A DNA stretch of 64,000 bases, taken from NCBI GenBank assembly GCA_016710595.1, contig JADJVM010000008.1, positions 558,001-622,000 of the forward strand, written 5' to 3'. A program made the translations under genes and the position numbers. Below the pieces are notes generated by a model that had not been told where the DNA came from, made no database searches, and saw nothing but the letters and a program-made list of their open reading frames with translations. Source of the DNA: Niastella sp. GTDB lineage: Bacteria > Bacteroidota > Bacteroidia > Chitinophagales > Chitinophagaceae. Positions 18,764 to 27,099 of the stretch are shown here, one piece after another. How positions within the stretch are numbered: position 1 is the first letter of the stretch; each line of letters begins with the position of its first letter.

Positions 18764-19276
18764 ATGAATAAAATTGTAATCATCCTTTTTTCTGTTATGA
18801 GCCTTTTGACTAATTTTAAAACAAAGGCCGGTTTGTTATTACCACATAGCAGAACCAGCTATTTATCTGATACTACGATTACTGAAAAGGTGATAAAGAC
18901 AAAAGACTATGAAGCAAAAATCACATGCATCAGCTTAGCTGGAATTGAGACTTATATGGATAGTGGTTACTTTCCCCGTTCATTGTATTATAATATCCGT
19001 TTTACCGAAGTGCTTGCGGTTACACAAGCCGAAGTTGCAGGTTGCAAACTTGTCGTAAAGGTATTCAACGAAAAAAATAAAGTAATTCCGTTACCTAAAG
19101 AATCAAGGTTATATGCCGCAAAAACATTTAAAGAAGGGAGCCAGATAAATATTTTAATAAGTATTCCCCTGAATCCTGCTGATACAAATAATAAAAAGTA
19201 TTCTTATACCTTTTCGCTGGAAACTTCAACAGGCAAAAAGTTTATTGAAATGACAGGTAAATTAAGTACAAAATGA
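18764..19276 (+). CDS. Secreted protein of unknown function
   Basis: A 170-residue exported protein. The ATG at 18764 is preferred over an upstream TTG because it begins a clean signal peptide (MNKIVIILFSVMSLLTNFKTKA). The mature part is mostly predicted beta strand, with conserved-looking segments ARYEAKITCISLAGIETY-like (about 40-55), YYNIRFTEVLAVTQAEVAG, and a closing YSYTFSLETSTGKKFIEMTGKL. No family is recognised. It is the only plus-strand gene between 1 and 20 kb and is isolated. Confidence 0.65.
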   Translation: MNKIVIILFSVMSLLTNFKTKAGLLLPHSRTSYLSDTTITEKVIKTKDYEAKITCISLAGIETYMDSGYFPRSLYYNIRFTEVLAVTQAEVAGCKLVVKVFNEKNKVIPLPKESRLYAAKTFKEGSQINILISIPLNPADTNNKKYSYTFSLETSTGKKFIEMTGKLSTK

Positions 19277-19373
19277 ACTAGTACCACATCAATTAAATGC
19301 CCTGGTTGATGACTTTATTTTTTATCATCTCTTTTAATTAAGTAACCAATTATAGTAAATTGAAAAATTTTCA

Positions 19374-19481
19374 TCAGATCCTGTTTTGGGTATTAAAATC
19401 GTAGGTTTTTAGCCTTTCTGCCTGCTTTACCATTTCATTTGTTTGGGCTAAAAGTTTTTGTACTAATTTTTCAGTTTGCAT
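19374..19481 (-). pseudogene. Possible N-terminal remnant of a DinB/DUF1572-like gene
   Basis: A 35-codon frame starts ATG at 19481 and reads MQTEKLVQKLLAQTNEMVKQ then AERLKTYDFNT before a stop. This resembles the opening helix of small DinB-superfamily proteins, where a LNxRPxxxxWS segment would follow. In the shifted frame GSDENFSIYYNW continues briefly and then ends. The catalytic part is missing. The assignment rests on helix pattern only. Confidence 0.25.
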
Positions 19482-19541
19482 ATTTTAGAATTTAAAGAAA
19501 GGATCAATTTTAATAAATCTTCCTTTTTGAATAAGAAAAAC

Positions 19542-19951
19542 TTATTTAAAATAAATAATCTTATTGTAAGATTTAATGAGTGAACCATCATTTTGTTTTA
19601 TTTCGCAATTCTCAAATGCAATCTTAGACCCGGAAACAAATTTTTTTAAAAATTGTTTTATAAAGACACCCCCATTACCCATTAACTTCCCTGCAACTGT
19701 TTGTGGAAACCCGTTTCCATAAAAATAAATAGTTGCAGAAATAAAATTTATCTGATCCAGGTCCTTCATAAACCTTGCTGTATCCTCAATTGGGAATGTT
19801 TCAACTTTTATTTGGTTATAGAAAATATTTTCCTGGTACCCAGGGCAACTGAGTCTTTTTTTACCTGGCCGCTTTTAACCAGCGAAAATAAATTCACAGT
19901 AATAAATAAAGTAAAGAGCAATACAAAAAGCCTGATTTTAAAGTATTTCAT
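19542..19951 (-). pseudogene. Small secreted protein with GldM-C-like domain, frameshifted
   Basis: The uninterrupted part (19542-19769) encodes INFISATIYFYGNGFPQTVAG, FIKQFLKKFVSGSKIAFENCEI and NDGSLIKSYNKIIYF, resembling the last beta-sandwich repeat of GldM-type proteins (GxxVxFxxI then xxPDG). Upstream, a signal peptide starts ATG at 19951 (MKYFKIRLFVLLFTLFITVN) but that frame stops after ITK. Adding one G to the GGG run near 19847-19849 joins them as VALGYQENIFYNQIKVETFPIEDTA, giving a protein of about 137 residues. The family assignment is tentative; the frameshift is well supported by continuity. Confidence 0.5.
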
Positions 19952-20280
19952 AAAATAGAATTAATTTTCAGAGCTTCCTAATTTACAATTCAGCGTTTCT
20001 TCAGCCCTGGTACAAACAGGTATATAAATGATCCATATTTACATCCCAACCAATAATATTGCCACTCCATAAAGTTAGCATGATTGCACAAATAATATAA
20101 CCCGGTTTATTGTTGTTCTTTTACAAATAAGTTATGCTGTACAGTTTCCTTCGTTAAATTTTAAGCCAGGTGATGCAAGCTGCGGCAGGCAGAGTTGCCA
20201 CAATGAAATTTGTTTAAAAAATAGGAAGGAAATAGTTTATATTGTTATTGCATAAAACTAAAATTCCTAAAAAAGAAGCC
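19952..20280. other. Intergenic region, nothing recognised
   Basis: This 329-base gap between the frameshifted small gene (minus) and the DUF6445 gene (plus) should contain divergent promoters. I see no convincing -7 box and no additional gene. Confidence 0.35.
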
Positions 20281-20931
20281 ATGAACATTTTACAATACCC
20301 AGGATTCCTTATCGTGAAAGACAATTTTTATACACAGCCAATGGAGGTATATGAAAAAGCCTTGCAGGCCGATTTTTATGAACCCGGGCATGTAACGGGC
20401 TTCCGCAGCAGGGCAGTTTACCACGAAAAAGGCGTAAAAGCCAAACTGGAAAAATTACTGGGCATCAGGATCACCCGCTGGGATACAGACCCGCTGGAAG
20501 AGAACGGTGTGTTTTACCAGGGACTTTCCAAGGGTAAAAAAAAGGAATTGCCCGGCGTTCATTCTGATGAACCTTATAACGATATTACAGTAGTAGTGTA
20601 CCTCACCCCGGGCATACCATTAGATTGCGGCACTTCTTTGTGGATGCACAAGCAAACAGGCCGCACCGATCCCGTTACTCCGGCAGTTGCACGTAGGTTT
20701 AGAATGAAATTTCAGGACCTTAAAAACCAACTTGAATATGAAAGCAGGGATCGCAGTAAATGGATTGAAATAGACAGGATAGGTTACCGGTTCAACCGCA
20801 TGGTAGCTTATCCATCCGGTATTTTTCATTCTGCCACTAACCATTATGGCGGCAGTTTAAAAACAGGGCGCATCTATCAAACTTTTAGGATAGGTGTAAA
20901 CTGGGAAACCTTCAGGATGAGAAACGATTAG
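20281..20931 (+). CDS. DUF6445-type putative Fe(II)/2-oxoglutarate oxygenase
   Basis: A 216-residue soluble protein. It shows the double-stranded beta-helix oxygenase pattern: HSDEPYND (HxD, about residues 98-103), then CGTSLWMHK, then HSATNHYGG (distal His, about 180) and the Arg in TGRIYQTFRIG that would bind 2-oxoglutarate. This matches the DUF6445 family, whose substrate is unknown. The ATG at 20281 (MNILQYPGF) is preferred; an open frame extends upstream to 20242 but that part looks non-coding. The stop is 4 bases from the end of the convergent gene at 20936-22549. Confidence 0.75.
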   Translation: MNILQYPGFLIVKDNFYTQPMEVYEKALQADFYEPGHVTGFRSRAVYHEKGVKAKLEKLLGIRITRWDTDPLEENGVFYQGLSKGKKKELPGVHSDEPYNDITVVVYLTPGIPLDCGTSLWMHKQTGRTDPVTPAVARRFRMKFQDLKNQLEYESRDRSKWIEIDRIGYRFNRMVAYPSGIFHSATNHYGGSLKTGRIYQTFRIGVNWETFRMRND

Positions 20932-20935
20932 TTGT

Positions 20936-22549
20936 TTATTTGCTGAAAAAATCCAGCAGCAATTTTTGGTAGCCGTAATCATCGCTGGTTTTTGCGAAAA
21001 CCATTTCTTTCATCAATTGCAATTGGCGGGTTTTGCGAATATTCATCGCCATGGCCCATAAAGCAATATCTTCAAGCACCTTTTTTTCTGAAGATGATAA
21101 TGAATTCCGATCCATTTTAACCTTGTTGCAAAACTGAACGATTGCAGCGTTGCGGGCGGCTTCGTAATTATTTTGCCAGGAGCCTTTGATCACCGTCAAA
21201 ATTTTAGTTGTAATCTCAATTACATTCACCGGCTTTTTCCCTTCCAGTAAAACGCCCAGGTTACTCTCCGTAAAACGTACCAGCGTATCGCCGTTCGTAC
21301 GATAATTTTTCTTACGCTTAATTTGTATGTGTTCCTTTGCTGCCAATGCATTCAATACAGGGTCCACCGGCCTGAAACCATATTTGTGGTAGAACCAAAA
21401 AGCACCGCTACGGATTCCGTCCGGGTTATCCAATCCAAACTGAGAAGGCTCTATCTCTATATACCGAACGCCGAAATGCTGTTTAAATATCCTTATTAAC
21501 TGGCATAACAGGAAACCCGATTCACCTCCCCTGAACGGATCAAAAATATTCAGGCCTGTTTTAGCCATTGCGCCAAATACCCAAACACCACCATAGGCAA
21601 CAGGGATGCCGTTCTTGAAAAAAGTAAATCCAAAATAGGTTTCCAGGGGCAGTTGTCTTTCTGCCTGCATTGAATATACTGCCAACACCAATCCTCTGTC
21701 TAATTGGTACAAGCGCATGGATTCTACCTGCAGGAAAGTAGCAGGGTCAATTTCCCTTACCGTTAAAGCCATGGCATTCCTGATCACCCTGAAATATTGT
21801 TCCCTTTCTGCATTAGTAGGTTTGGCTACTGCAGGCAGTGGTTCATTCAGCAATTGTTCGGGGTCAAATTTTTTTAAAAGCTCATGATGCAAATATGGCT
21901 GTTTTATCGGGATGCGGTTAAAAGCCCTTGAAAACTTACTGTTGCGGGGAATAAGTTTTACGTATAAGTCCATCCGTTCTATAAAAAGTTCTTTTAATAA
22001 TGGCCTGTCTGCCAGTTCCCGCAATTGCCCGAGCAGGAAACTTACGTACTGCGAAGGTTTAATGTTCAGCACTTCCAATAGCGCCGCATTTTCTAAGCCC
22101 GCTGTGGTCTCTGCTTTTAATACCGGCGGCAGCGTGATGTTTAAAATATCGTTGAGGGATAATGAGGGATTATAAAACGAATCAAATGCTACCTGCAAAT
22201 CCTTCTGCTGCAGAAGCCAGTATAAAAAATCAGGAGAAAAACGGGTAACGATATTGGCAAAAGGAAGTCCCTCGTTTTCAATAAGGGCTTTTTTGGTATG
22301 TTGATGTTGCCTTGCATAAGTGGCAATACGTTTCAATTCTTTTTCGGCCCCTGCCTTTAAACTTTTGCTTCCGGGATAAGCACAGGTAAACAGCAGCAGG
22401 TCGTGATACTCCAACAGTTTCTTTCCTCCCGGTAATGTTAATTTGCTGCAGGTTTTTAATAGGTCCGTTTTCTTATCAACAGATTTCTTATCAAAAAGGG
22501 ATGCAGAATTTTTCAGTGAGTTGATACAAGAAGCAAAACGATTCTTCAT
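20936..22549 (-). CDS. Large protein of unknown function with GNAT-like central region
   Basis: A 537-residue soluble protein with no signal peptide. Residues 1-250 are mostly predicted alpha-helix. Residues about 300-400 look like an acetyltransferase: VAYGGVWVFGAM strand, FRGGESGFLLCQLIRIFKQHFG in the place of the acetyl-CoA loop and helix, and SGAFWFYHKYGFRPVDP, a typical motif B. A basic helical C-terminus follows (KMDRNSLSSSEKKVLEDIALWAM). I cannot name the whole protein. It converges on the DUF6445 oxygenase with only 4 bases between stops; whether they work together is unknown. Confidence 0.65.
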   Translation of the reverse strand: MKNRFASCINSLKNSASLFDKKSVDKKTDLLKTCSKLTLPGGKKLLEYHDLLLFTCAYPGSKSLKAGAEKELKRIATYARQHQHTKKALIENEGLPFANIVTRFSPDFLYWLLQQKDLQVAFDSFYNPSLSLNDILNITLPPVLKAETTAGLENAALLEVLNIKPSQYVSFLLGQLRELADRPLLKELFIERMDLYVKLIPRNSKFSRAFNRIPIKQPYLHHELLKKFDPEQLLNEPLPAVAKPTNAEREQYFRVIRNAMALTVREIDPATFLQVESMRLYQLDRGLVLAVYSMQAERQLPLETYFGFTFFKNGIPVAYGGVWVFGAMAKTGLNIFDPFRGGESGFLLCQLIRIFKQHFGVRYIEIEPSQFGLDNPDGIRSGAFWFYHKYGFRPVDPVLNALAAKEHIQIKRKKNYRTNGDTLVRFTESNLGVLLEGKKPVNVIEITTKILTVIKGSWQNNYEAARNAAIVQFCNKVKMDRNSLSSSEKKVLEDIALWAMAMNIRKTRQLQLMKEMVFAKTSDDYGYQKLLLDFFSK

Positions 22550-22917
22550 ATAATGGTGCTATTTAAAACGCATGACGAGGGTAATTGCGTAGCTAATATA
22601 GTTATTCGGGCTTGAAGCAACAAACCAGGAAAATGGTAAGTCTGTCAATTGTCCTTTTTTTCAATGACCGATAAAATAATCTATTTACGCTAATCTATGC
22701 TTGTTTTAAAATTAAAAATATTTCAAACCTCTTATTTAGAAACAGACAAAAAAAATGCGCAAAGCATTGAACATTTCATACAGCGTTCAGAACTACCCGC
22801 AGCCATGATAATCGCATTCCAGCCTGCCCCCCAACAACTCTGGTGGGGCTGGCTACATGCCACATCTGGCGAAGTTTAAAGAGAAACAACAATTACGCAA
22901 ATGAAGCATTAAAAATG
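22550..22917. other. Intergenic region with one strong hairpin
   Basis: Bases 22821-22854 form an imperfect palindrome (AGCC-T-GCCCC pairing with GGGGC-T-GGCT, 13-base inner loop that can pair partly). There is no U-run after it on either strand, so it is not a standard terminator. A 60-codon plus-strand frame (22697-22879) runs through the hairpin and is not called. Confidence 0.35.
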
Positions 22918-23265
22918 TCAATGCCTCTTTATCTGGTTCAACACCAGCATTTCATTTGCAGCTGTTTTATGTTTGATATTATATGCAAGTAAAGACTCGT
23001 CTAATACTTTTTTAAGTTTCATTTTTACGCTGCGCTTTTGTGTTTTAACGATCATGCCTTCTACATTTTCTTTATATACCACTTCGTTGCTATCGTTGTA
23101 AAAATAAATAATACTGCTTTTGAGATTATGTGTATTGGTTTCTACCACCCAATAACCGTTTTGTGTAACCCATTTTGGCACATGGGCTGCTTTACCTGTT
23201 TGTGCAAAACAACTAACAGAAATAAAAAGGATTGTAAAGAGTGTGAAGATGATTGTTCTTTTCAT
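22918..23265 (-). CDS. Small secreted protein of unknown function
   Basis: A 115-residue protein with a clear signal peptide, MKRTIIFTLFTILFISVSCFA, cleaved after CFA. The mature part contains VPKWVTQNGYWVVETN, SSIIYFYNDSNEVVYKENVEG and a basic helix (KRSVKMKLKKVLDESLLAY). This pattern of a periplasmic beta-hairpin plus helix is common in Bacteroidota but has no assigned function. It lies upstream of, and divergent from, the LytS gene. Confidence 0.7.
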   Translation of the reverse strand: MKRTIIFTLFTILFISVSCFAQTGKAAHVPKWVTQNGYWVVETNTHNLKSSIIYFYNDSNEVVYKENVEGMIVKTQKRSVKMKLKKVLDESLLAYNIKHKTAANEMLVLNQIKRH

Positions 23266-23510
23266 GATTGATAAATTTATAATTGAAAGTTTTTTGTGGA
23301 TGCTGTAAAACTACTATCACCAAAAGTGCCTGTTTAATATAATAGACCAGCAGGTAATGGGCGCTAACAAAAAGCGCAGCGACGGTAATGAACAACAACC
23401 ATGGCTGACTTGTGCAGTTGAGCGACAAAAGCGTGCATTTTGTCTATTAGTAGATGATAATATTTGCATCCATAATTGATTTTTGTACTTTTAAAGAACA
23501 AACCAATCAG

Positions 23511-24464
23511 ATGAAAGCAATACTAAATAACCGGGTGCTGCAACATGTTGTTTTCTGGAGCTTTCAGGTGCTGATCTACACAGGCAATTACACAAAGGAC
23601 GGTAACTATCTGGACGGGTTTACAGCAACCCTTTTTTATCTTCCTACACATTTGCTCTTTACCTATACGCAACTTTACCTGTTTATTCCACGTCTGTTGC
23701 TGAAAAAAAAGATAACTGCCTATATATTTGTTACCTTATTGTTTACTCATTTTCTATACTGCGTAAACACTTTGTATTATTCTTTTATAATTTATCCTGT
23801 AATGTTTGGTAAAGCCTGTACTTTTTTTGCCTGGAAGCACATGTGGACATTTAACCAGACAGAACTGAAAGCAATATTTTCCTTTTTTATGATTTGCAGT
23901 ATGGCAGCAGCGGTAAAGCTGTTGAAGAAATGGTACTATGAGTACAACAGAAACCAGGTTATAGAAAAAGAAAAGCTAAGCATAGAACTGGAGATGCTGA
24001 AAGCACAGGTGCATCCGCATTTTTTATTCAATACACTTAATAATCTTTATGCACTAACGTTAACAAAGTCTGATAAAGCACCGGTAACGGTTTCGCATTT
24101 ATCTGACCTGCTGCGGTACATGCTTTACGAGTGCAACGAAAAAGAAGTGCCGCTTGAAAAAGAGATAGAAGTGCTGAAGAAATATATAGAGTTGGAAAAA
24201 CTACGTTATGGCAATCGGTTAGATGTTTCCTTTTCGTACAGCGGAAATATACGGCAACTAAAAATAGCACCACTTATATTATTACCTTTTGTAGAAAATA
24301 GTTTTAAACATGGCGTGAGCGAAGAGATTGATAAATGCTGGATAAACCTGCAGATGCATGCCCGGGACAATGTATTCAGTTTTATCCTAAGCAATAGCCG
24401 CAGCCATGATGCACATACGTATAAACCAGGTGGCATCGGCCTGCAGAACATTAAAAAAGGCTGA
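23511..24464 (+). CDS. LytS-type sensor histidine kinase, C-terminus cut by a frameshift
   Basis: The ATG at 23511 (MKAILNNRVLQHVVFW) is preferred over an upstream frame extension. There are four membrane segments (about 10-130), then a His_kinase domain with the LytS signature QVHPHFLFNTLNNLYAL (phospho-His in HPHF) and N-box PLILLPFVENSFKHG. The frame ends GGIGLQNIKKG-stop, inside the HATPase G2 region. The missing end, KRLKLIYPGSYN through YSIKLEVQL, is present in the next frame from 24458. One more A in the A6 run at 24453-24458 restores it. After restoration no stop separates it from the response regulator at 24614. Confidence 0.85.
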   Translation: MKAILNNRVLQHVVFWSFQVLIYTGNYTKDGNYLDGFTATLFYLPTHLLFTYTQLYLFIPRLLLKKKITAYIFVTLLFTHFLYCVNTLYYSFIIYPVMFGKACTFFAWKHMWTFNQTELKAIFSFFMICSMAAAVKLLKKWYYEYNRNQVIEKEKLSIELEMLKAQVHPHFLFNTLNNLYALTLTKSDKAPVTVSHLSDLLRYMLYECNEKEVPLEKEIEVLKKYIELEKLRYGNRLDVSFSYSGNIRQLKIAPLILLPFVENSFKHGVSEEIDKCWINLQMHARDNVFSFILSNSRSHDAHTYKPGGIGLQNIKKG

Positions 24465-24613
24465 AACTGATATATCCCGGCAGCTATAATATGACAATTA
24501 ATGAAGCCGCTGAAATGTATAGTATAAAACTGGAAGTTCAACTTAGTACTTTGCCGCAAGTAAGAATGACCCCAAAGCTAAGCTATTATTGTACAACCAA
24601 TACCTACTACAGT

Positions 24614-25330
24614 ATGAAACTGAACTGCCTTATAGTAGATGATGAACCTCTTGCCATAAAGGTGCTGGAAACCCATATAGCAAATATCCCATTGTTACAT
24701 ATAGCGGGAACCTGCGCCAATGCCTTTATGGCCATGGATGCACTTAAAAAGAAAAGTATCGATCTTATGTTTTTAGATATACACATGCCCAAGCTGATGG
24801 GGCAGGAATTTTTGCGTACCCTGCGCAACCCACCGAAAGTTATTTTTACAACTGCCTATAAAGAGTATGCGCTGGATGCCTTTGAACTGGATGCTATGGA
24901 TTACCTGCTAAAGCCAATTACCCTGGAGCGGCTGGTGAAAGCGGTGAATAAAATAAGCGATGTGACCTTGCCGGAACTAAAAGAAGAAACTGTGCTGGTA
25001 GAAAATGAAGGCTTTGTTTATTTTAGAGCAGACCGAAAAATGGTGAAAGTAGCCTACCATAATATTGTATATATAGAAAGTATGAAGGATTATATTAAGA
25101 TCGTACGTGTGGCCGAAAAACCACTGCTGGTAAAGCAATCCATATCATCACTGGAAAATATTTTACCTGCGCATTTGTTTTTACGCATACACCGCTCCTA
25201 CATAGTGGCCATTAATAAAATAGCCGCATTTACCAATCATGATGTAGAGATAAGCAATATAGAGATACCTATCGGAAGGCTGTATGCCCATCAACTTGAT
25301 AAAATGAAAAAGGCAGGACATACAGGTTAG
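24614..25330 (+). CDS. LytTR-family response regulator
   Basis: A 238-residue regulator starting ATG at 24614 (MKLNCLIVDDEP). The receiver domain (1-120) has acidic residues at DDE and the phospho-acceptor Asp in LMFLDIHMPKLMG (about residue 55), plus the K in YLLKPI. The LytTR DNA-binding domain (about 135-235) shows GFVYFRADRKMVKVAYHNIVYIESMKDYI and FLRIHRSYIVAI. It is the partner of the LytS-type kinase directly upstream. The same frame is open back through 24458, so a kinase-regulator fusion is possible once the upstream indel is corrected; the ATG start is the conventional choice. Confidence 0.9.
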   Translation: MKLNCLIVDDEPLAIKVLETHIANIPLLHIAGTCANAFMAMDALKKKSIDLMFLDIHMPKLMGQEFLRTLRNPPKVIFTTAYKEYALDAFELDAMDYLLKPITLERLVKAVNKISDVTLPELKEETVLVENEGFVYFRADRKMVKVAYHNIVYIESMKDYIKIVRVAEKPLLVKQSISSLENILPAHLFLRIHRSYIVAINKIAAFTNHDVEISNIEIPIGRLYAHQLDKMKKAGHTG

Positions 25331-25811
25331 AGGAACGATGAATCTCCAAAACAACCTTATTAAAGACAATAAGAGCCTTTTTAAAACCTGATAATTTAAT
25401 AAATCACCTGCTGAAAATTAATTACACATCAGCAAACAACTACGTTAAATTCAATTATATTTGATTAAGAAACGGTAGTTTTTAGACGAACTGACGTTAT
25501 GTGCCATACTGCCCAACAGTTTACCAGCGTTGGGGCGACAGTAAAAATGTTCTTTATCATTTTGGTTTGACTTGACCCAAAGCCCACATCAGCTTGACGT
25601 TCTTTGTTCATCTTTTGTACAAGTTTTGTTCTTTGGTTTTCAATTGGGCATTTGTATCGGGTGGACTTTTTTTCAAGTCATAAGCAAGCAGACACAGTAT
25701 AAGGTTTGACAATCACTGCAACCTTGACCAAAAGCTTTTGAGCAGCACGACACATAACCTTTAAGCAACACCTAATCTGGACTCAGTAAGTCATTAAATA
25801 AAATAATTGGT
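25331..25811. other. Intergenic region with the left cassette-like boundary
   Basis: This 481-base gap contains GTTATGTGCC at 25496-25505, the left arm of a perfect inverted pair with 26238-26247. Just after it, GCCCAAC and GTTGGGGC can pair (25507-25536). A CACATAACC string also occurs near 25750. No gene is called. Confidence 0.45.
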
Positions 25812-26247
25812 ATGAAAAGTTGTATTTCTATTTTATCACTTTGCTTTTTGATTATATCATGTAATCAATCCTCACAAACGGAAAAAGATTACATAAAAAA
25901 CTTAGAAGAAAAGAATAAGTTATTGGAGAAAGAATTAAAGGAAACAAAAAGTAAAACAGAGCAGAATACTACTTCTAATGGAAAGAAAGGAAACATTGCA
26001 AGCTCTAAAGATTATTTTACAATAGGTTCAAGCGAAGATGAAGTTCTTGAGATTATGGGAGACCCGACACGCCTTCTTGACATGAATTCTCTTGGTAAAC
26101 GCTTTTATTACGGATTGAGTGTAGTTGTTTTTGAAAAAGGCAAAGTTGTTAGCTATGACAACTTCGATGAAAACTTAAAGGTTAGAGTAAAAAGGTAAAA
26201 AACTTCTAAGCCTCCAATTCCCGACACGAAGAAGTACGGCACATAAC
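25496..26247. repeat. Inverted pair GTTATGTGCC / GGCACATAAC enclosing a lipoprotein gene
   Basis: A perfect 10-base inverted pair (25496-25505 and 26238-26247) encloses a single gene, as in an integron-type gene cassette. The right arm continues as CATAACACGAACTGTG, nearly the same as CATAACACGAACCTGTG at 38230-38246 at the end of the larger unit. No integrase is visible in the window, so the interpretation is tentative. Confidence 0.4.
25812..26198 (+). CDS. Small lipoprotein with BamE/SmpA-like domain
   Basis: A 128-residue lipoprotein: signal and lipobox MKSCISILSLCFLIISC, a charged coiled-coil linker (about 25-50, KDYIKNLEEKNKLLEKELKE), and a compact C-terminal domain (about 70-125). The latter has FTIGSSEDEVLEIMGDPTRL then RFYYGLSVVVFEKGKVVSYDN, the pattern of the SmpA/OmlA (BamE-like) fold: a helix with GxxxxEVxxxxGxP followed by beta strands. 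True BamE function is unlikely; such domains occur widely in small envelope proteins. It is the only gene inside the first cassette-like unit. Confidence 0.7.
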   Translation: MKSCISILSLCFLIISCNQSSQTEKDYIKNLEEKNKLLEKELKETKSKTEQNTTSNGKKGNIASSKDYFTIGSSEDEVLEIMGDPTRLLDMNSLGKRFYYGLSVVVFEKGKVVSYDNFDENLKVRVKR

Positions 26248-26662
26248 ACGAACTGTGCAAGCGGGCAGGAGTGGGTCAAGTGAGTGTTGTTGCAGGTTTC
26301 AGCAGCGGCCCAGGGCTGAAAGAATAATATTTAGCATTCAGAATAACAATGAACATTTATTTATAAATTTGGCATCGGTCGGGGGCAGAAGGGAATCCTA
26401 ATATTCCGCCTGCGCAAAGCCCGGGCGTTATGCGAAACCACTTGGCGACAGCTTTCATTATGACAAACTCTCTTTTTTTCAACTAAATTCGCTGTAAAAA
26501 TCATTAAGTGGCAGACATCAAGACAATTTTAAGAGAGCTAAGTGTAATTCTAGGATATATATTAGTCGGACTGACAAGCCGACCCTCATTCCTACGCTTC
26601 AAAAAAATTAAAACACCCCCACCGCACGAAAAAAAATTGAATTTCTATTGCCACCTCACAAA

Positions 26663-26722
26663 TGGCACATTTGGCTTTGCCCCGACACACGAAGCCAACG
26701 CATCGGCAAAACCAAAAGAGCA
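26663..26722. repeat. Imperfect palindrome at the left edge of the defence operon
   Basis: TGGCACATTTGGCTTTGCC (26663-26681) pairs imperfectly with GGCAAAACCAAAAGAGCA (26705-26722) around a 23-base loop. The arms have the same GGCACATTTG ... CAAAAGAGC form as the palindrome at 38091-38147 on the other side of the operon. Confidence 0.45.
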
Positions 26723-26763
26723 AAATTTTCCCACCGCACGGGTGACAGTTTGAAATTAACTAG

Positions 26764-26771
26764 TATATTTG
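26764..26771 (+). promoter_or_regulatory. Bacteroidota -7 promoter box of the defence operon
   Basis: TATATTTG matches the TAnnTTTG consensus for the main Bacteroidota sigma factor and lies 28 bases upstream of the XRE start. The -33 element is not clear. Confidence 0.45.
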
Positions 26772-26799
26772 ACAATTCAGTCCAAAACAATTTGTCTAA

Positions 26800-27099
26800 A
26801 TGAATAAGGAAACATTTGGTGATTATATCAGGAAAGCAAGAGAAGAAAAGAATCTTCCTTTAAGAAAAGTTGCGGCTCATCTTGACATCGACACATCAAC
26901 ATTGAGTAAAGTAGAACGGGGCGACAGACCTGCTTCACCAGACTATCTACAGCCACTTGCTGACATTCTAAAACTTGACTTAAAAGAAGTTCAAACAATA
27001 TTTATTGCAGACAAAATCAGTAAAGACTTTGGAGGCATGGAACATTTAACTTACGGCTTAAAAGCTGCGGAAAAACAAATTAAAAAAGCGAAGAAATAG
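26800..27099 (+). CDS. XRE-family transcriptional regulator of the defence operon
   Basis: A 99-residue protein with a Cro/CI-type helix-turn-helix at about residues 5-65: TFGDYIRKAREEKNLPLRKVAAHLDI then STLSKVERGDRPAS. A basic helical tail follows (LTYGLKAAEKQIKKAKK). Its stop codon is directly followed by the ATG of the helicase gene with no gap, so it is the first gene of the operon. By analogy with controller proteins of restriction-modification systems it probably times expression of the operon, possibly by binding near the promoter just upstream. That role is inference from position and fold. Confidence 0.9.
   Translation: MNKETFGDYIRKAREEKNLPLRKVAAHLDIDTSTLSKVERGDRPASPDYLQPLADILKLDLKEVQTIFIADKISKDFGGMEHLTYGLKAAEKQIKKAKK

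Larger units (their letters stand above)
26199..26799. other. 600-base non-coding linker between the two cassette-like units
   Basis: Bases 26238-26434 have an attC-like layout: GGCACATAAC...GTGCAAGCGGGCAGG at one end and CCTGCGCAAAGCCCGGGCGTTATGCG at the other, imperfectly complementary over about 30 bases. A second palindrome lies at 26663-26722. A GTG-started frame at 26508-26753 overlaps this palindrome and is Pro/His-rich without family resemblance; it is not called. Confidence 0.45.

Noticed and set aside
22697..22879. 60-codon plus-strand frame
   Set aside because: It overlaps a strong hairpin and its composition does not resemble a protein domain.
26508..26753. GTG-started 81-codon frame upstream of the XRE gene
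   Set aside because: It runs through a palindrome, is rich in Pro and His without any family pattern, and lies in the cassette linker; it is more likely non-coding.
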